A stretch of DNA of 17,950 bases from Clostridiaceae bacterium UBA5444 (GCA_002426575.1 DIRE01000077.1:1-17950), one strand, 5' to 3'; counted from the stretch's first letter, positions 5,710 to 14,100 are shown. Notes: generated from the sequence alone by a model not told the origin. Numbers and translations are program-made.

Positions 5710-5754
5710 AATAGTGAATAATAAGTATGATAATTAAATATAATGTTCGTATAT
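5710..5754 (+). promoter_or_regulatory. Candidate PurR operator (two PurBox-like sites) and -10 box of purR
   Basis: On the minus strand, 5754-5742 reads ATATACGAACATT, matching the Bacillus PurBox AWWWCCGAACWWT at 12 of 13 positions. On the plus strand, 5710-5722 (AATAGTGAATAAT) matches at 10 of 13. The two face each other as in known PurR operators, 19 bp apart rather than the usual 16-17. A TATAAT at 5739-5744 overlaps the downstream box; no strong -35 was found. This suggests autorepression of purR. Confidence 0.45.
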
Positions 5755-5770
5755 AGATTGGAGAGTTGTT

Positions 5771-6589
5771 ATGGAAAAATACCATAGAAATGAAAGAATA
5801 GGAGCCATAGTAAAAATACTTACGGAAAATCCTAATAAAATATTTACTTTGAATTATTTTGCAGAGATGTTTAATGCCGCAAAATCAACGGTTAGTGAAG
5901 ATATAGTTATAGCTAAAAAGATGATGGACAAATTCTCATTTGGGATTATAGAAACATTGTCAGGAGCTGCTGGAGGGGTTAAATATATACCAATATTTAG
6001 TGAGGACAAATCTAAAGAGTTAGTACATGATTTGTGTACAAGGTTATCAAGTACTGATAGGATAATCCCCGGAGGATTTTTGTATATGACGGATATTATA
6101 TATTCACCAGATATAGTAAGCGTAATAGGGAGGATACTTGCAACACATTTTATGGATGCGGGAGCAGATTATGTGCTTACCATAGAAACAAAGGGAATAC
6201 CTATTGCACTTATGACTGCTAAATATTTAAATATACCTCTTGTTATTGTAAGAAGCGGAAGCAAGGTTACAGAGGGGTCTACGGTTAGTATAAATTATGT
6301 ATCAGGCTCTACAAAAAGAATACAAACAATGTCTTTATCAAGAAGAGCAGTAAAAAGAGGGACTAAAAGCATATTTATAGATGATTTCATGAAAGCAGGA
6401 GGGACTGCTACAGGAATAATGGAGCTTATGAAGGAATTTGAAAATGAGGTTTTGGGAATAGGAGTTTTAATGGAATCAAAAGAACCGGAAATAAAGATGG
6501 TGGATAACTATATATCCTTGCTCACTCTTGATGGAGTTGACGAGGAAAATAATATAGTAAAAATAGAACCTTCGAGTACTTTCCTATAA
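5771..6589 (+). CDS. purR: Purine operon repressor PurR
   Basis: This 272-aa protein combines an N-terminal winged helix (about 1-70) with a phosphoribosyltransferase-like domain (about 95-272). The PRPP-binding motif FIDDFMKAGGTATG is at 202-215. Family knowledge: PurR binds PurBox pairs upstream of purine genes, and PRPP, made by Prs encoded nearby, weakens binding. The start ATG follows TTGGAGAG at suitable spacing. spoVG follows 122 bp downstream, the usual clostridial and Bacillus order. PurBox-like sequences in its own promoter suggest autoregulation. Confidence 0.95.
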   Translation: MEKYHRNERIGAIVKILTENPNKIFTLNYFAEMFNAAKSTVSEDIVIAKKMMDKFSFGIIETLSGAAGGVKYIPIFSEDKSKELVHDLCTRLSSTDRIIPGGFLYMTDIIYSPDIVSVIGRILATHFMDAGADYVLTIETKGIPIALMTAKYLNIPLVIVRSGSKVTEGSTVSINYVSGSTKRIQTMSLSRRAVKRGTKSIFIDDFMKAGGTATGIMELMKEFENEVLGIGVLMESKEPEIKMVDNYISLLTLDGVDEENNIVKIEPSSTFL

Positions 6590-6644
6590 AAAATAGGAAA
6601 AATACTGTTTAAAAACCATTTTTTTAAAAAATATAGATATTAAT

Positions 6645-6671
6645 GCAGGAAAAACAAAAGATTTATAGAAC
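6645..6671 (+). promoter_or_regulatory. Candidate sigma-H promoter of spoVG
   Basis: GCAGGAAAA (6645-6653) matches the sigma-H -35 consensus RNAGGAWWW fully. After 11 bp, ATAGAAC (6665-6671) matches RNNGAAT with one change. spoVG of Bacillus subtilis is a classic sigma-H gene, which supports the call. The start of transcription would be about 35 nt before the ATG. Confidence 0.5.
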
Positions 6672-6711
6672 TATATTTTTAGAGTTATGCATCTTGGAAG
6701 GTGGTGAGATT

Positions 6712-6987
6712 ATGCAAATCACAGATGTCAGAATAAGGAAGATTACCTCTGAAGGCAAAATGAAGGCTATAGTTTCCGTAACCCTCGATAATGAATTTGT
6801 TGTTCATGATATAAAAATTATTGATGGACAGAACGGTCTTTTTATAGCTATGCCTAGCAGAAAAACTCCAGATGGGGAGTTTAAGGACATTGCACACCCA
6901 ATCAACACATCAACAAGGGAAAAGATTCAAAACGCTATACTAAGCGAATATGAAAAAGTTATAAGTGAAGAAGAAAGGGGAGCATAA
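6712..6987 (+). CDS. spoVG: SpoVG, RNA/DNA-binding regulator of sporulation and division
   Basis: The 91-aa product begins MQITDVRIRKI and contains AIVSVTLDNEFVVHDIKII and AMPSRKTPDGEFKDIAHPI, the conserved SpoVG core. Family knowledge: SpoVG is a small nucleic-acid-binding global regulator affecting septation, sporulation, capsule and virulence in Firmicutes. The start at 6712 is chosen because GGAAGGTGGTGAG lies just upstream and the family begins at this Met. An open frame reaching back to 6643 is not coding. A terminator overlaps the stop codon. Confidence 0.95.
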   Translation: MQITDVRIRKITSEGKMKAIVSVTLDNEFVVHDIKIIDGQNGLFIAMPSRKTPDGEFKDIAHPINTSTREKIQNAILSEYEKVISEEERGA

Positions 6988-7012
6988 AGGAGTCTTGGGG
7001 CTCCTTTTTTTT
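6986..7012 (+). terminator. Rho-independent terminator after spoVG
   Basis: The stem AAAGGAG/CTCCTTT (6986-6992 with 7001-7007) can be extended inward by TC/GG pairing. A run of T follows through 7012. The stem begins within the spoVG stop codon. Confidence 0.85.
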
Positions 7013-7054
7013 GCCCTTAAACTAAACCAAACCCATCATAGGGTGAGTTACAAT

Positions 7055-7076
7055 GGATATAATAATACTTATATCC
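7055..7076. repeat. Short palindrome GGATATAA-N6-TTATATCC
   Basis: Arms 7055-7062 and 7069-7076 are perfect 8-bp complements. It lies in the spoVG-glmU gap just before the larger family A repeat. Function is unknown. Confidence 0.4.
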
Positions 7077-7095
7077 CAACTTTTCAAGTAATATT

Positions 7096-7191
7096 TTATT
7101 GTTTAAGTAAGAACTAAGAAGTAAAAAGTAAGAGTTTACGAAAAAATTCAGCGAAGCTGAATTTTCGCCACACCTTTTACTTAAACAATAA
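7096..7191. repeat. Palindromic repeat, family A
   Basis: Outer arms 7096-7110 and 7177-7191 are a perfect 15-bp inverted repeat (TTATTGTTTAAGTAA). The centre is AAAATTCAGC-GAA-GCTGAATTTT (7143-7165). Between them lie TAAGAACTAAGAAGTAAAAAG-type units, as in the copy at 4004-4110. It ends about 40 bp upstream of the glmU promoter and contains no gene. Confidence 0.7.
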
Positions 7192-7234
7192 ACTTCCATT
7201 TTCGATGTAATCATATGTATATTGACATAAAGGG

Positions 7235-7263
7235 TTGAATTGTTGTTTTCTTTACAATATAAT
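7235..7263 (+). promoter_or_regulatory. Sigma-A-type promoter of glmU-prs
   Basis: TTGAAT (7235-7240) and TATAAT (7258-7263) are separated by exactly 17 bp. The predicted start is about 45 nt before the glmU TTG start. Confidence 0.7.
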
Positions 7264-7316
7264 TATTAGGGATATTTGTTGTGCTTACACATATTTTATT
7301 TAAAGAGGTGTTTCAT

Positions 7317-8693
7317 TTGGATAGTATTAATGCTGTAATACTTGCAGCAGGCGAGGGAAAAAGGATGAAGTCAAAACATCCTAAAGTATCTCATAAGGTT
7401 TGCGGGAAACCCATAATTCAGCATGTTATAGATTCTGTACACTTAGCTGGGTTAAAAAAAGTGGTGGTTGTTGTTGGGCACAAAGCAGATGAAGTTAAGA
7501 AATGTATTGGTACAGATGTTGATTTTGTCCTTCAAAGTGAGCAGCTAGGCACTGGTCACGCCGTAATATGTGCATCTGAATATATAAAAGAGGGTATAGA
7601 TTATACTTTGGTTTTAACTGGAGATACTCCTTTAATAACGGGGGAAACTCTATCATCTTTTGTAGAATTTCATAAGAAAAATAAATTAAATGCTACAATA
7701 CTTACATCAGATTTTGAAGATCCAACTGGATATGGCAGGATAGTCAGAAATTCAGATGAAAGTGTAGAAAAGATTGTTGAACACAAAGATGCTTCTGAAG
7801 ATGAAAAAAAGATAAAAGAAATTAACTCAGGAATGTTTTGTTTCAATACTAAAGATTTAATAAAAGCTTTAAATAAGATAAACAATAATAATGCTCAAGG
7901 AGAATATTATCTCACAGATGTAATTGAAATAATGGAAAGGGATGGACTATCAATAGGGGCATATAAAATAGAGAATCCTACCGAGATTATGGGCATAAAT
8001 GACAGGACTCAGCTAGCATGTGCTGAAAAGGTTATGAGACACAGGATACTTAATAATCTTATGATAAATGGAGTTACAATTATGGATCCTGATTCTACTT
8101 ATATTGAAAAAGATGCCTTTATAGGGGCAGATACAGTGGTTTATCCAAATACAATAATAGAGGGAAATACAGTAATTGGTGAAGATTGCATAATAGGACC
8201 TAACTCGAGGATTGTGGACTCTACGGTACATGATTTAGTAGAGATAAATAATTCTGTTGTTTTAAAAAGTGAGGTAAAGAAAGAAACCCATGTAGGGCCA
8301 TTTGCTTATATAAGGCCTGAAAGCCTTATAGGGTCTAATGTAAAAATAGGCGACTTTGTGGAGATAAAAAAATCCACAATTGGTGATGGAACGAAAGTAT
8401 CTCATCTTACCTATGTTGGAGATTCAGAAGTGGGGAGAAATGTTAATTTTGGCTGTGGAACCGTTACAGTAAATTACAACGGTAAAAATAAAAATAAAAC
8501 TATAATAGGTGATAATGCATTCATAGGCTGCAATACTAATCTTGTAGCCCCAGTTAAAGTGGGAAATGATGCATACACTGCAGCAGGCTCTACCATAACA
8601 CGTGAAGTACCTGATGGTGCTCTTGCAGTTGCAAGGGAGAGACAGGTAAATAAAGAAGGTTGGGTAGAGAGAAAAGGACTAAAAAGAAAATAA
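7317..8693 (+). CDS. glmU: Bifunctional GlcN-1-P acetyltransferase / GlcNAc-1-P uridyltransferase GlmU
   Basis: GlmU makes UDP-GlcNAc, the precursor of peptidoglycan and teichoic acid linkage units. It acetylates GlcN-1-P in its C-terminal domain and transfers UMP in its N-terminal domain. The nucleotidyltransferase signature LAAGEGKRM is at residues 9-17, followed by QLGTGHAV and TGDTPL (metal/UTP site). The C-terminal half (about 250-458) has left-handed beta-helix hexapeptides and the FAYIRPE and NYNGKNKNKT regions. The length of 458 aa is standard. The TTG at 7317 is chosen because AGAGGTG ends 6 nt upstream and the conserved N-terminus follows; a GTG at 7281 lacks a binding site. prs begins 17 bp downstream, so the two form an operon. 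Confidence 0.97.
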   Translation: MDSINAVILAAGEGKRMKSKHPKVSHKVCGKPIIQHVIDSVHLAGLKKVVVVVGHKADEVKKCIGTDVDFVLQSEQLGTGHAVICASEYIKEGIDYTLVLTGDTPLITGETLSSFVEFHKKNKLNATILTSDFEDPTGYGRIVRNSDESVEKIVEHKDASEDEKKIKEINSGMFCFNTKDLIKALNKINNNNAQGEYYLTDVIEIMERDGLSIGAYKIENPTEIMGINDRTQLACAEKVMRHRILNNLMINGVTIMDPDSTYIEKDAFIGADTVVYPNTIIEGNTVIGEDCIIGPNSRIVDSTVHDLVEINNSVVLKSEVKKETHVGPFAYIRPESLIGSNVKIGDFVEIKKSTIGDGTKVSHLTYVGDSEVGRNVNFGCGTVTVNYNGKNKNKTIIGDNAFIGCNTNLVAPVKVGNDAYTAAGSTITREVPDGALAVARERQVNKEGWVERKGLKRK

Positions 8694-8710
8694 TTATAGG
8701 AGGCTTTGGA

Positions 8711-9661
8711 ATGATAACCCATGGAAAAGGCATAAAGATTTTTGCGGCTAATTCCAACCCTGAACTTGCAAAAGAAATTGCTGAGATACTTGGTGTACCA
8801 CAAGGAGAAGCAGTTGTAGGAAGATTCAGTGATGGAGAAATTAGAGTAGACATTGGTGAAACAGTAAGAGGTGCGGACGTATTTGTTATACAGTCTACAA
8901 ACAATCCTGTAAATGACAATTTAATGGAACTACTAATAATGATAGATGCTTTCAAGAGAGCATCTGCAGGCAGAATAACTGCTGTAATACCATACTATGG
9001 TTATGCAAGACAGGATAGGAAGGCAAAGGCTAGAGATCCAATTACAGCAAAACTCGTTGCCGATTTGATACATACGGCAGGGGCGGACAGGGTATTAACT
9101 ATGGACTTACATGCTACACAGATACAAGGATATTTCAATGTTCCAGTGGATCACCTACTTGGTGTACCAATCATTGCTAAATACTATCAAACTAAGAACT
9201 TGGAAGATGTTGTTATAGTATCTCCAGACCTTGGTGGAGTAACAAGGGCAAGGAAGCTTGCAGACAGGCTGCATGCTGACATTGCAATTATTGATAAGAG
9301 AAGGCCTAGACCTAATGTATCAGAGGTTATGAATGTAATAGGCGATGTAAAAGGAAAGACGGTAATACTTGTTGATGACCTAATTGATACTGCAGGAACA
9401 CTAACCCTTGGAGCAAAGGCACTTATGGATCTTGGAGCAAAGGAAGTTATGGCATGCTGCACGCATCCTGTTTTGTCAGGTCCTGCAATAGAGAGGCTTC
9501 AAAATTCAGTTATATCTGAGCTTGTTGTTTTAAACACAATAGAATTGCCTGAAGAAAAACGTATTGACAAGATAAAGATATTGTCAGTTGCACCAGTATT
9601 TGCAGAGGCAATAAGAAGGATATATGAGGAGCTGCCAGTTAGTAAGTTGTTTGATGAATAG
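8711..9661 (+). CDS. prs: Ribose-phosphate pyrophosphokinase (PRPP synthetase)
   Basis: Prs converts ribose-5-phosphate and ATP to PRPP for purine, pyrimidine, NAD, His and Trp synthesis. Visible motifs are GRFSDGEI (38-45), YARQDRKAK (98-106), MDLHATQIQGYF (131-142), KRRPRPN (196-202) and the PRPP loop VDDLIDTAGT (221-230). Its 316 aa match class I enzymes. The ATG at 8711 follows AGGAGG (8699-8704), 17 bp after glmU. An upstream extension in the same frame overlaps glmU and is not coding. Its product is the PurR effector, so purR and prs form a functional pair here. Confidence 0.97.
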   Translation: MITHGKGIKIFAANSNPELAKEIAEILGVPQGEAVVGRFSDGEIRVDIGETVRGADVFVIQSTNNPVNDNLMELLIMIDAFKRASAGRITAVIPYYGYARQDRKAKARDPITAKLVADLIHTAGADRVLTMDLHATQIQGYFNVPVDHLLGVPIIAKYYQTKNLEDVVIVSPDLGGVTRARKLADRLHADIAIIDKRRPRPNVSEVMNVIGDVKGKTVILVDDLIDTAGTLTLGAKALMDLGAKEVMACCTHPVLSGPAIERLQNSVISELVVLNTIELPEEKRIDKIKILSVAPVFAEAIRRIYEELPVSKLFDE

Positions 9662-9702
9662 AAAATGGGGAAAAGTGAATAAGTAATAGTGAATAGTGAA
9701 AA

Positions 9703-9731
9703 GAGCTGCTTGCGTTGCAAGCAGTTTTTTT
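9703..9731 (+). terminator. Rho-independent terminator of glmU-prs
   Basis: A perfect 8-bp stem CTGCTTGC/GCAAGCAG (9706-9713 with 9717-9724) has a 3-nt loop and is followed by seven T (9725-9731). The 40 bp before it are GTGAATA-type simple repeats. Confidence 0.92.
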
Positions 9732-9735
9732 GTGC

Positions 9736-9747
9736 TTGTTATAACAA
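9736..9747. promoter_or_regulatory. 12-bp perfect palindrome TTGTTATAACAA upstream of dltA
   Basis: This exact palindrome lies just after the prs terminator and about 95 bp before dltA. It could be an operator half of the dlt promoter region, but no clear -35/-10 pair was found with it. Confidence 0.3.
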
Positions 9748-9841
9748 AATTATACATATGTGTATTAATGTGTGATTGTTTGCAGATACTATTATGGTGA
9801 AAAGGTTCTTGATCAATTTTGGCTGGAGAGGGAATGGGCGG

Positions 9842-11386
9842 ATGGATATAGTAGGTATGATAGATAAGCATGGCATAGAAAATGGGGATAAGGCGGCTTT
9901 GAGGTATAGGGATACTGCACTCACATATAGAGAGCTTAGGGAGAAGTCTGATGCTTTGGCGTCGTACATAATAGATATGCTTGGAAGGGACAAAACTCCT
10001 GTTGTTGTGTATGGGCATAAGCAAAATGAGATGATTATATGTATTTTGGCTTGTACAAAATCGGGGCATCCTTATATACCAATAGATACTTCTTTCCCAG
10101 AAGAGAGGGTTAGGGAGATAGTTGAAAGCTCTAGAGCAAAGATTTTATTTAATGTGGAAGGCATGGAATTTAACTTTGGAGACCTAGTATTAAATAATTT
10201 AGTAATAAATAATAACGAGCAAATAAAAGCCATTATAGATTGCTATTTAGGTAAAAGACCTGGTAAGTCTTATACGGTGGGCTTAGACGATACTTATTAT
10301 ATATTATATACATCAGGAAGCACTGGAAAGCCTAAAGGTGTTCAGATAACTCTATCGTGTATGGAAAGTTTTTTAAAGTGGTATATAAATATAAGCAGGC
10401 TGGATAATATGGAGAATCTGGTTTTTATGAATCAGGTTTCTTATAGCTTTGATGTTTCGGTTATGGATATTTATGTTTCATTAATAAGCGGTGCCACGTT
10501 ATTTACAATAGATAAATACATGATATCGGATTTTAAAGAGCTTTTTTACTACTTTAGTATATCCAACATTGATGTGTGGGTTTCAACTCCGTCCATGATG
10601 GAGATGTGTCTTATAGATGAAAACTTTAATCATAAGCTGCTTCCTAATTTAAAGATGATGGTTTTTGCAGGGGAGGTGCTTACAAATAGCTCTGTTTTAA
10701 AGCTATTTGATAGGTTTAAAGATATTAAAATAATAAATGGCTACGGCCCTACAGAGGCCACGGTTCTCGTAACAGCTGCCCATATAGATAAAACCATGGC
10801 GGAGAATATAAATCCTCTTCCCATAGGCTGCCCGATTGATAGCTGCAGGGTATATATTGCAGATCCTAATGGAAATGAGGTTTTAGAAGGGGAAAAAGGG
10901 GAGATAATTATACTAGGTGATAGTGTAAGCTCAGGGTATTATGGAAATGAGAAAATGAGCGAAAAGTCATTTTTCGCCTCTTATATTGGCGGTTGTAAAA
11001 AGAGGGGTTACAAAACAGGGGATGAGGGCTATATAAAAGATGGCCTTGTTTTCTACTGCGGCAGGATGGATTTTCAGGTTAAATTAAATGGTTTTAGAAT
11101 AGAGCTTGGAGATATAGAGCATAATTTAAGAAAAATAGATTTTATAAAAAATGCTGTGGTACTGCCTGTAAGCAAAAATGGTAAGGTGCAATACCTAGTT
11201 GCTTTTGTTACATTAGATAAAAAGATTAATGAAAAAGACTTTGTCATAGGTCAAGATATTAAAAATGAGCTTAAAAGGTATGTACCTGATTATATGATTC
11301 CAAGAAAGATTGTAATAAAAGAATACTTTGATGTAAATGTAAATGGAAAGATAGATAGAAAGGCTTTGATGGGGGATATAGAATGA
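9842..11386 (+). CDS. dltA: D-alanine--D-alanyl carrier protein ligase DltA
   Basis: DltA adenylates D-alanine with ATP and loads it on the phosphopantetheine arm of DltC in the cytoplasm. Adenylation-domain cores are present: YILYTSGSTGKPKG (153-166), NGYGPTEATV (299-308), KTGDEGYI, GRMDFQVKLNGFRIELGDIE hinge (about 420-440) and NGKIDRKAL near the end, with catalytic Lys about 503. Its 514 aa are typical. The ATG at 9842 matches the family start and follows GGAGAGGG. The frame stays open to an earlier ATG at 9794, but that lacks a binding site. Its stop overlaps the dltB start (ATGA). No dltX-like gene precedes it. Confidence 0.95.
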   Translation: MDIVGMIDKHGIENGDKAALRYRDTALTYRELREKSDALASYIIDMLGRDKTPVVVYGHKQNEMIICILACTKSGHPYIPIDTSFPEERVREIVESSRAKILFNVEGMEFNFGDLVLNNLVINNNEQIKAIIDCYLGKRPGKSYTVGLDDTYYILYTSGSTGKPKGVQITLSCMESFLKWYINISRLDNMENLVFMNQVSYSFDVSVMDIYVSLISGATLFTIDKYMISDFKELFYYFSISNIDVWVSTPSMMEMCLIDENFNHKLLPNLKMMVFAGEVLTNSSVLKLFDRFKDIKIINGYGPTEATVLVTAAHIDKTMAENINPLPIGCPIDSCRVYIADPNGNEVLEGEKGEIIILGDSVSSGYYGNEKMSEKSFFASYIGGCKKRGYKTGDEGYIKDGLVFYCGRMDFQVKLNGFRIELGDIEHNLRKIDFIKNAVVLPVSKNGKVQYLVAFVTLDKKINEKDFVIGQDIKNELKRYVPDYMIPRKIVIKEYFDVNVNGKIDRKALMGDIE

Positions 11387-12525
11387 TTCCTTATGGCAGT
11401 TTATACTTTTTTTATATAGTGTTTTTGGCACTTATTATTGCAGTTATATTAGGGCTTAAAGAAAAGCCTATTAAGGTATATGGGTATATTATTAATTTAC
11501 CTTTTCTGTTTTTAATATTTGGTAATTCTAAATATGAAACAGTATGCCTATTTCTATTTTACATAGGAGAGCTAGTTTTAATAAAGGGGTATGTACTTTT
11601 AAGAAAAAGGGGTTCTAAAAAGTGGGTTGGGTGGATTGTAGGTGCCCTGTCAACTTCACCTCTTGTACTTGTAAAGATAACCCCCACTTTGTTTAATAGG
11701 CCCATAGGTTTTCTTGGCATTTCATACTTAACTTTTAAGGTGGTGCAGATGGTAATTGAGATATATGACGGACTTATTTTGGAGGTTAATGTATTGGAGT
11801 TTTCATATTTTCTATTATTCTTTCCAACCATAAGCTCAGGACCAATAGATAGATCGAGAAGGTTTATGGATGATATAAGAAATACACCTTCAAAAAAGGA
11901 ATACATAGATATGCTCGGGTATGGAATAAATTCTGTAATGAGGGGCATAGCTTACAAATTCATTATAGCTTATTTAATTAATAGTTATTGGATTGATATG
12001 ATACCTAAAGGCCACAGCTTTTTGAATACTATTAATTATATGTATGGGTACAGTCTGTTTTTATTTTTTGACTTTGCAGGGTATAGTGCAATTGCAATAG
12101 GTGTGGGCTATATACTTGGGGTAAGGGTTTCCGAAAACTTTGATAGGCCATTTATAAGCAAGGATATAAAGGAGTTTTGGAACAGGTGGCATATGTCCCT
12201 TTCGTTTTGGTTTAGGGATTACTTATATACAAGGCTTGTTATGACAGCCTTAAAGAAAAAGTGGTTTAAAAGTAGGTTAACTGCCTCTTATATAGGGTTT
12301 ATAATCACAATGTTTGTTATGGGTATATGGCACGGGACGGAATGGAATTATATTATATATGGACTGTATCATGGCATTTTAATAGTGGCTACAGACTATT
12401 TTCAAAAGAAAAGCAGTACTTATAAAAAGTGTAAAAATAATACGTTGTGGAAATTTGCATCCATTGCAGTAACTTTTAACATTGTATGCTTTGGACTATT
12501 AATATTCTCAGGATACTTGTTTTAA
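11383..12525 (+). CDS. dltB: MBOAT-family D-alanyl transferase DltB
   Basis: DltB is the membrane O-acyltransferase that takes D-alanine from DltC and passes it across the membrane for teichoic acid esterification. The 380-aa protein is polytopic (about 10 or more hydrophobic segments). It has the MBOAT motifs FWNRWHMSLSFWFRDYLY (265-282) and GIWHGTEWNY (314-323), with catalytic His 317. Translation is coupled to dltA through a 4-nt ATGA overlap. dltC follows 22 bp later. Confidence 0.96.
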   Translation: MIPYGSLYFFYIVFLALIIAVILGLKEKPIKVYGYIINLPFLFLIFGNSKYETVCLFLFYIGELVLIKGYVLLRKRGSKKWVGWIVGALSTSPLVLVKITPTLFNRPIGFLGISYLTFKVVQMVIEIYDGLILEVNVLEFSYFLLFFPTISSGPIDRSRRFMDDIRNTPSKKEYIDMLGYGINSVMRGIAYKFIIAYLINSYWIDMIPKGHSFLNTINYMYGYSLFLFFDFAGYSAIAIGVGYILGVRVSENFDRPFISKDIKEFWNRWHMSLSFWFRDYLYTRLVMTALKKKWFKSRLTASYIGFIITMFVMGIWHGTEWNYIIYGLYHGILIVATDYFQKKSSTYKKCKNNTLWKFASIAVTFNIVCFGLLIFSGYLF

Positions 12526-12547
12526 AATAATATTTGGAGGCTTATAA

Positions 12548-12778
12548 ATGGAGAATAAAATATTAGATATTTTAGAAGATGTTTGCGGAACTGACGAGAT
12601 AAAAGAAGATAGGGATATAAACTTATTTAAGTCTGGACTCCTTGACTCACTTGGGGTGACAGCACTTTTAGTAGAGCTTGATGAAGAGATGGGGGTACAT
12701 ATTGCTCCCACTGAGATAACTAGGTTTGATATAGAAACGCCTAACAAAATAATAGAATATATAGCCAAAAGAGGGTAA
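12548..12778 (+). CDS. dltC: D-alanyl carrier protein DltC
   Basis: This 76-aa acidic carrier protein has the phosphopantetheine attachment Ser 34 in GLLDSLG (30-36). It accepts D-alanine from DltA and docks on DltB. TTGGAGG lies 7 nt before the ATG. dltD starts one base after its stop, so both are in one operon. Confidence 0.95.
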   Translation: MENKILDILEDVCGTDEIKEDRDINLFKSGLLDSLGVTALLVELDEEMGVHIAPTEITRFDIETPNKIIEYIAKRG

Positions 12779-12779
12779 C

Positions 12780-13964
12780 ATGAAAAAGGCTGCAGCATTT
12801 TTAGTTTCTATATTTTTAAGTATTGGGATATTATTATCTTCTATAAAGGTATATGACAAAAGACTTGGAGATAGTTTTTATGAAGCTATAGGAGATATTT
12901 ATGCAAATGAATATATAAACAAGGGATTAGAAATACAAGAAAGGGAGGCAAATCTAAGTGACAGTATGATGCTCTTTGGCTCGTCAGACCTTGGTACACT
13001 AGATGTCCCAACCCATCCATCAAACTTCTTTAAAGGTAAAAGTGGCGGGTTTAAAACATATGTCATTGGAAGAGGGTTTAGCCAAAGCATTATACATGCA
13101 ATAAACTTTGGGGGGTTAGGGGAATGTATCAAGGATAAAAAGATAGGCTTTTTTATATCCCCTCCATGGTTTCAAAAGGATATGCTTACGCCTGATAAAT
13201 TTATCATGAACTTTTCAGAGCTTCAGTTTTATAGTTTGATGTTTAATTCCAAAATAGATAAAGATATTAAAACTAAAATAGCTGATAGGGTATATTATTA
13301 TGTAAAGAATAATGAAAATCTAAGGCATATAAGGGATTTTTGTTATATATACATAATGGATAATTTTATGGCAAAGCCTATTTATTATATCATGCTCCCT
13401 TACCACAAAATTAAATTTAATTTGCTTTCTATAAAAGACAAAATGAATACGGAAAGTGTATTTAAAAAGTTTGAAGGAAAGCCAAAGTATGAAGTGGTTA
13501 AACAAACTGAGTTTGATTGGGATAAGGAGAAAAAATTAGCCATAGAGTATGGAAGGCTTCATTCTAGTAACAACAAGTATGCAATCGATAATAAATATTA
13601 TGATACCTATTTGAGGGATAAGCTTCCCAAGTATAAGGGACATTACAAAAATCAATCCTATTTAGGGTCACAGGAGTTTGAGGATTTTGAACTTCTTTTA
13701 AAGTTATGCAAATCTATTGGTATAAAGCCTCTTTTTATAAATGTGCCAATTAAGGGAAAGTGGTTTGACTATGGGGAGTTTAGTAAAGCTGATAGGGAAG
13801 AATACTATAAAAGAATAAATGAAATGGTTCTGCGGTATGGGTTTGATTTAGCGGATTACTCAGGCCATGAATACGATGATTATTTTTTGAAAGACATATT
13901 TCACATAGGCTGGGAAGGATGGGTATGTATAGATGAGGCACTTTATAAGTATTATCAAAAGTAG
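12780..13964 (+). CDS. dltD: D-alanyl transfer protein DltD
   Basis: DltD is a membrane-anchored extracellular SGNH-like esterase that completes D-alanine transfer to lipoteichoic acid. An N-terminal membrane anchor (about 4-23) precedes the catalytic Ser motif FGSSDLG (66-72). The C-terminal DIFHIGW (372-378) provides the Asp and His of the triad. Its 394 aa are normal. The start has AGAGGG from the end of dltC as binding site. Its last 32 nt overlap a predicted dltX-like gene in another frame. Confidence 0.95.
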   Translation: MKKAAAFLVSIFLSIGILLSSIKVYDKRLGDSFYEAIGDIYANEYINKGLEIQEREANLSDSMMLFGSSDLGTLDVPTHPSNFFKGKSGGFKTYVIGRGFSQSIIHAINFGGLGECIKDKKIGFFISPPWFQKDMLTPDKFIMNFSELQFYSLMFNSKIDKDIKTKIADRVYYYVKNNENLRHIRDFCYIYIMDNFMAKPIYYIMLPYHKIKFNLLSIKDKMNTESVFKKFEGKPKYEVVKQTEFDWDKEKKLAIEYGRLHSSNNKYAIDNKYYDTYLRDKLPKYKGHYKNQSYLGSQEFEDFELLLKLCKSIGIKPLFINVPIKGKWFDYGEFSKADREEYYKRINEMVLRYGFDLADYSGHEYDDYFLKDIFHIGWEGWVCIDEALYKYYQK

Positions 13965-14070
13965 TTTTATATATTATATGGCACTATATATCATTATACT
14001 ATGTGGTGCAGCCTTTATATTTCTTATATCCAATGGCAATGTGGTTAAATATATATACAATCAATTTTAA
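13933..14070 (+). CDS. dltX: DltX-like membrane peptide of the dlt operon
   Basis: This short frame encodes 45 aa. A basic N-terminus (MRHFISIIKSSFIYY) is followed by one membrane segment (about 16-32) and the end VVKYIYNQF. DltX peptides are 45-50 aa with one membrane helix and a conserved C-terminal FIYNxF-type motif. From memory, its Tyr takes part in relaying D-alanine from DltB toward DltD. In many Firmicutes dltX precedes dltA; here it comes last. It overlaps dltD by 32 nt, which explains why it is easily missed. GGAAGGA lies upstream of the ATG but with a long 13-nt gap. A later ATG at 13978 (30 aa) has no binding site, so translation may depend on coupling to dltD. The terminator begins at its stop codon. 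Confidence 0.72.
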   Translation: MRHFISIIKSSFIYYMALYIIILCGAAFIFLISNGNVVKYIYNQF

Positions 14071-14100
14071 AGCGGGTAAGTTAATTAACCCCGCTTTTTT
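14069..14100 (+). terminator. Rho-independent terminator of the dlt operon
   Basis: The stem AAAGCGGG/CCCGCTTT (14069-14076 with 14090-14097) has a 13-nt loop and a T-run to 14100. It begins within the stop codon of the dltX-like frame. Confidence 0.9.

Noticed and set aside
6643..6711. N-terminal extension of SpoVG
   Set aside because: It lies over the sigma-H-like promoter and lacks family similarity; the strong binding site fits the Met at 6712.
7281..7316. GTG start for a longer GlmU
   Set aside because: No binding site is present, and the family N-terminus begins at the TTG preceded by AGAGGTG.
9794..9841. ATG at 9794 as dltA start or a short upstream peptide
   Set aside because: No binding site; the frame simply runs into dltA, whose family start is at 9842. 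It has no DltX-like motif.
9584..10069. Minus-strand open frame across the prs-dltA gap
   Set aside because: It crosses the prs terminator and overlaps two well-supported genes; its composition reflects antisense of coding DNA.
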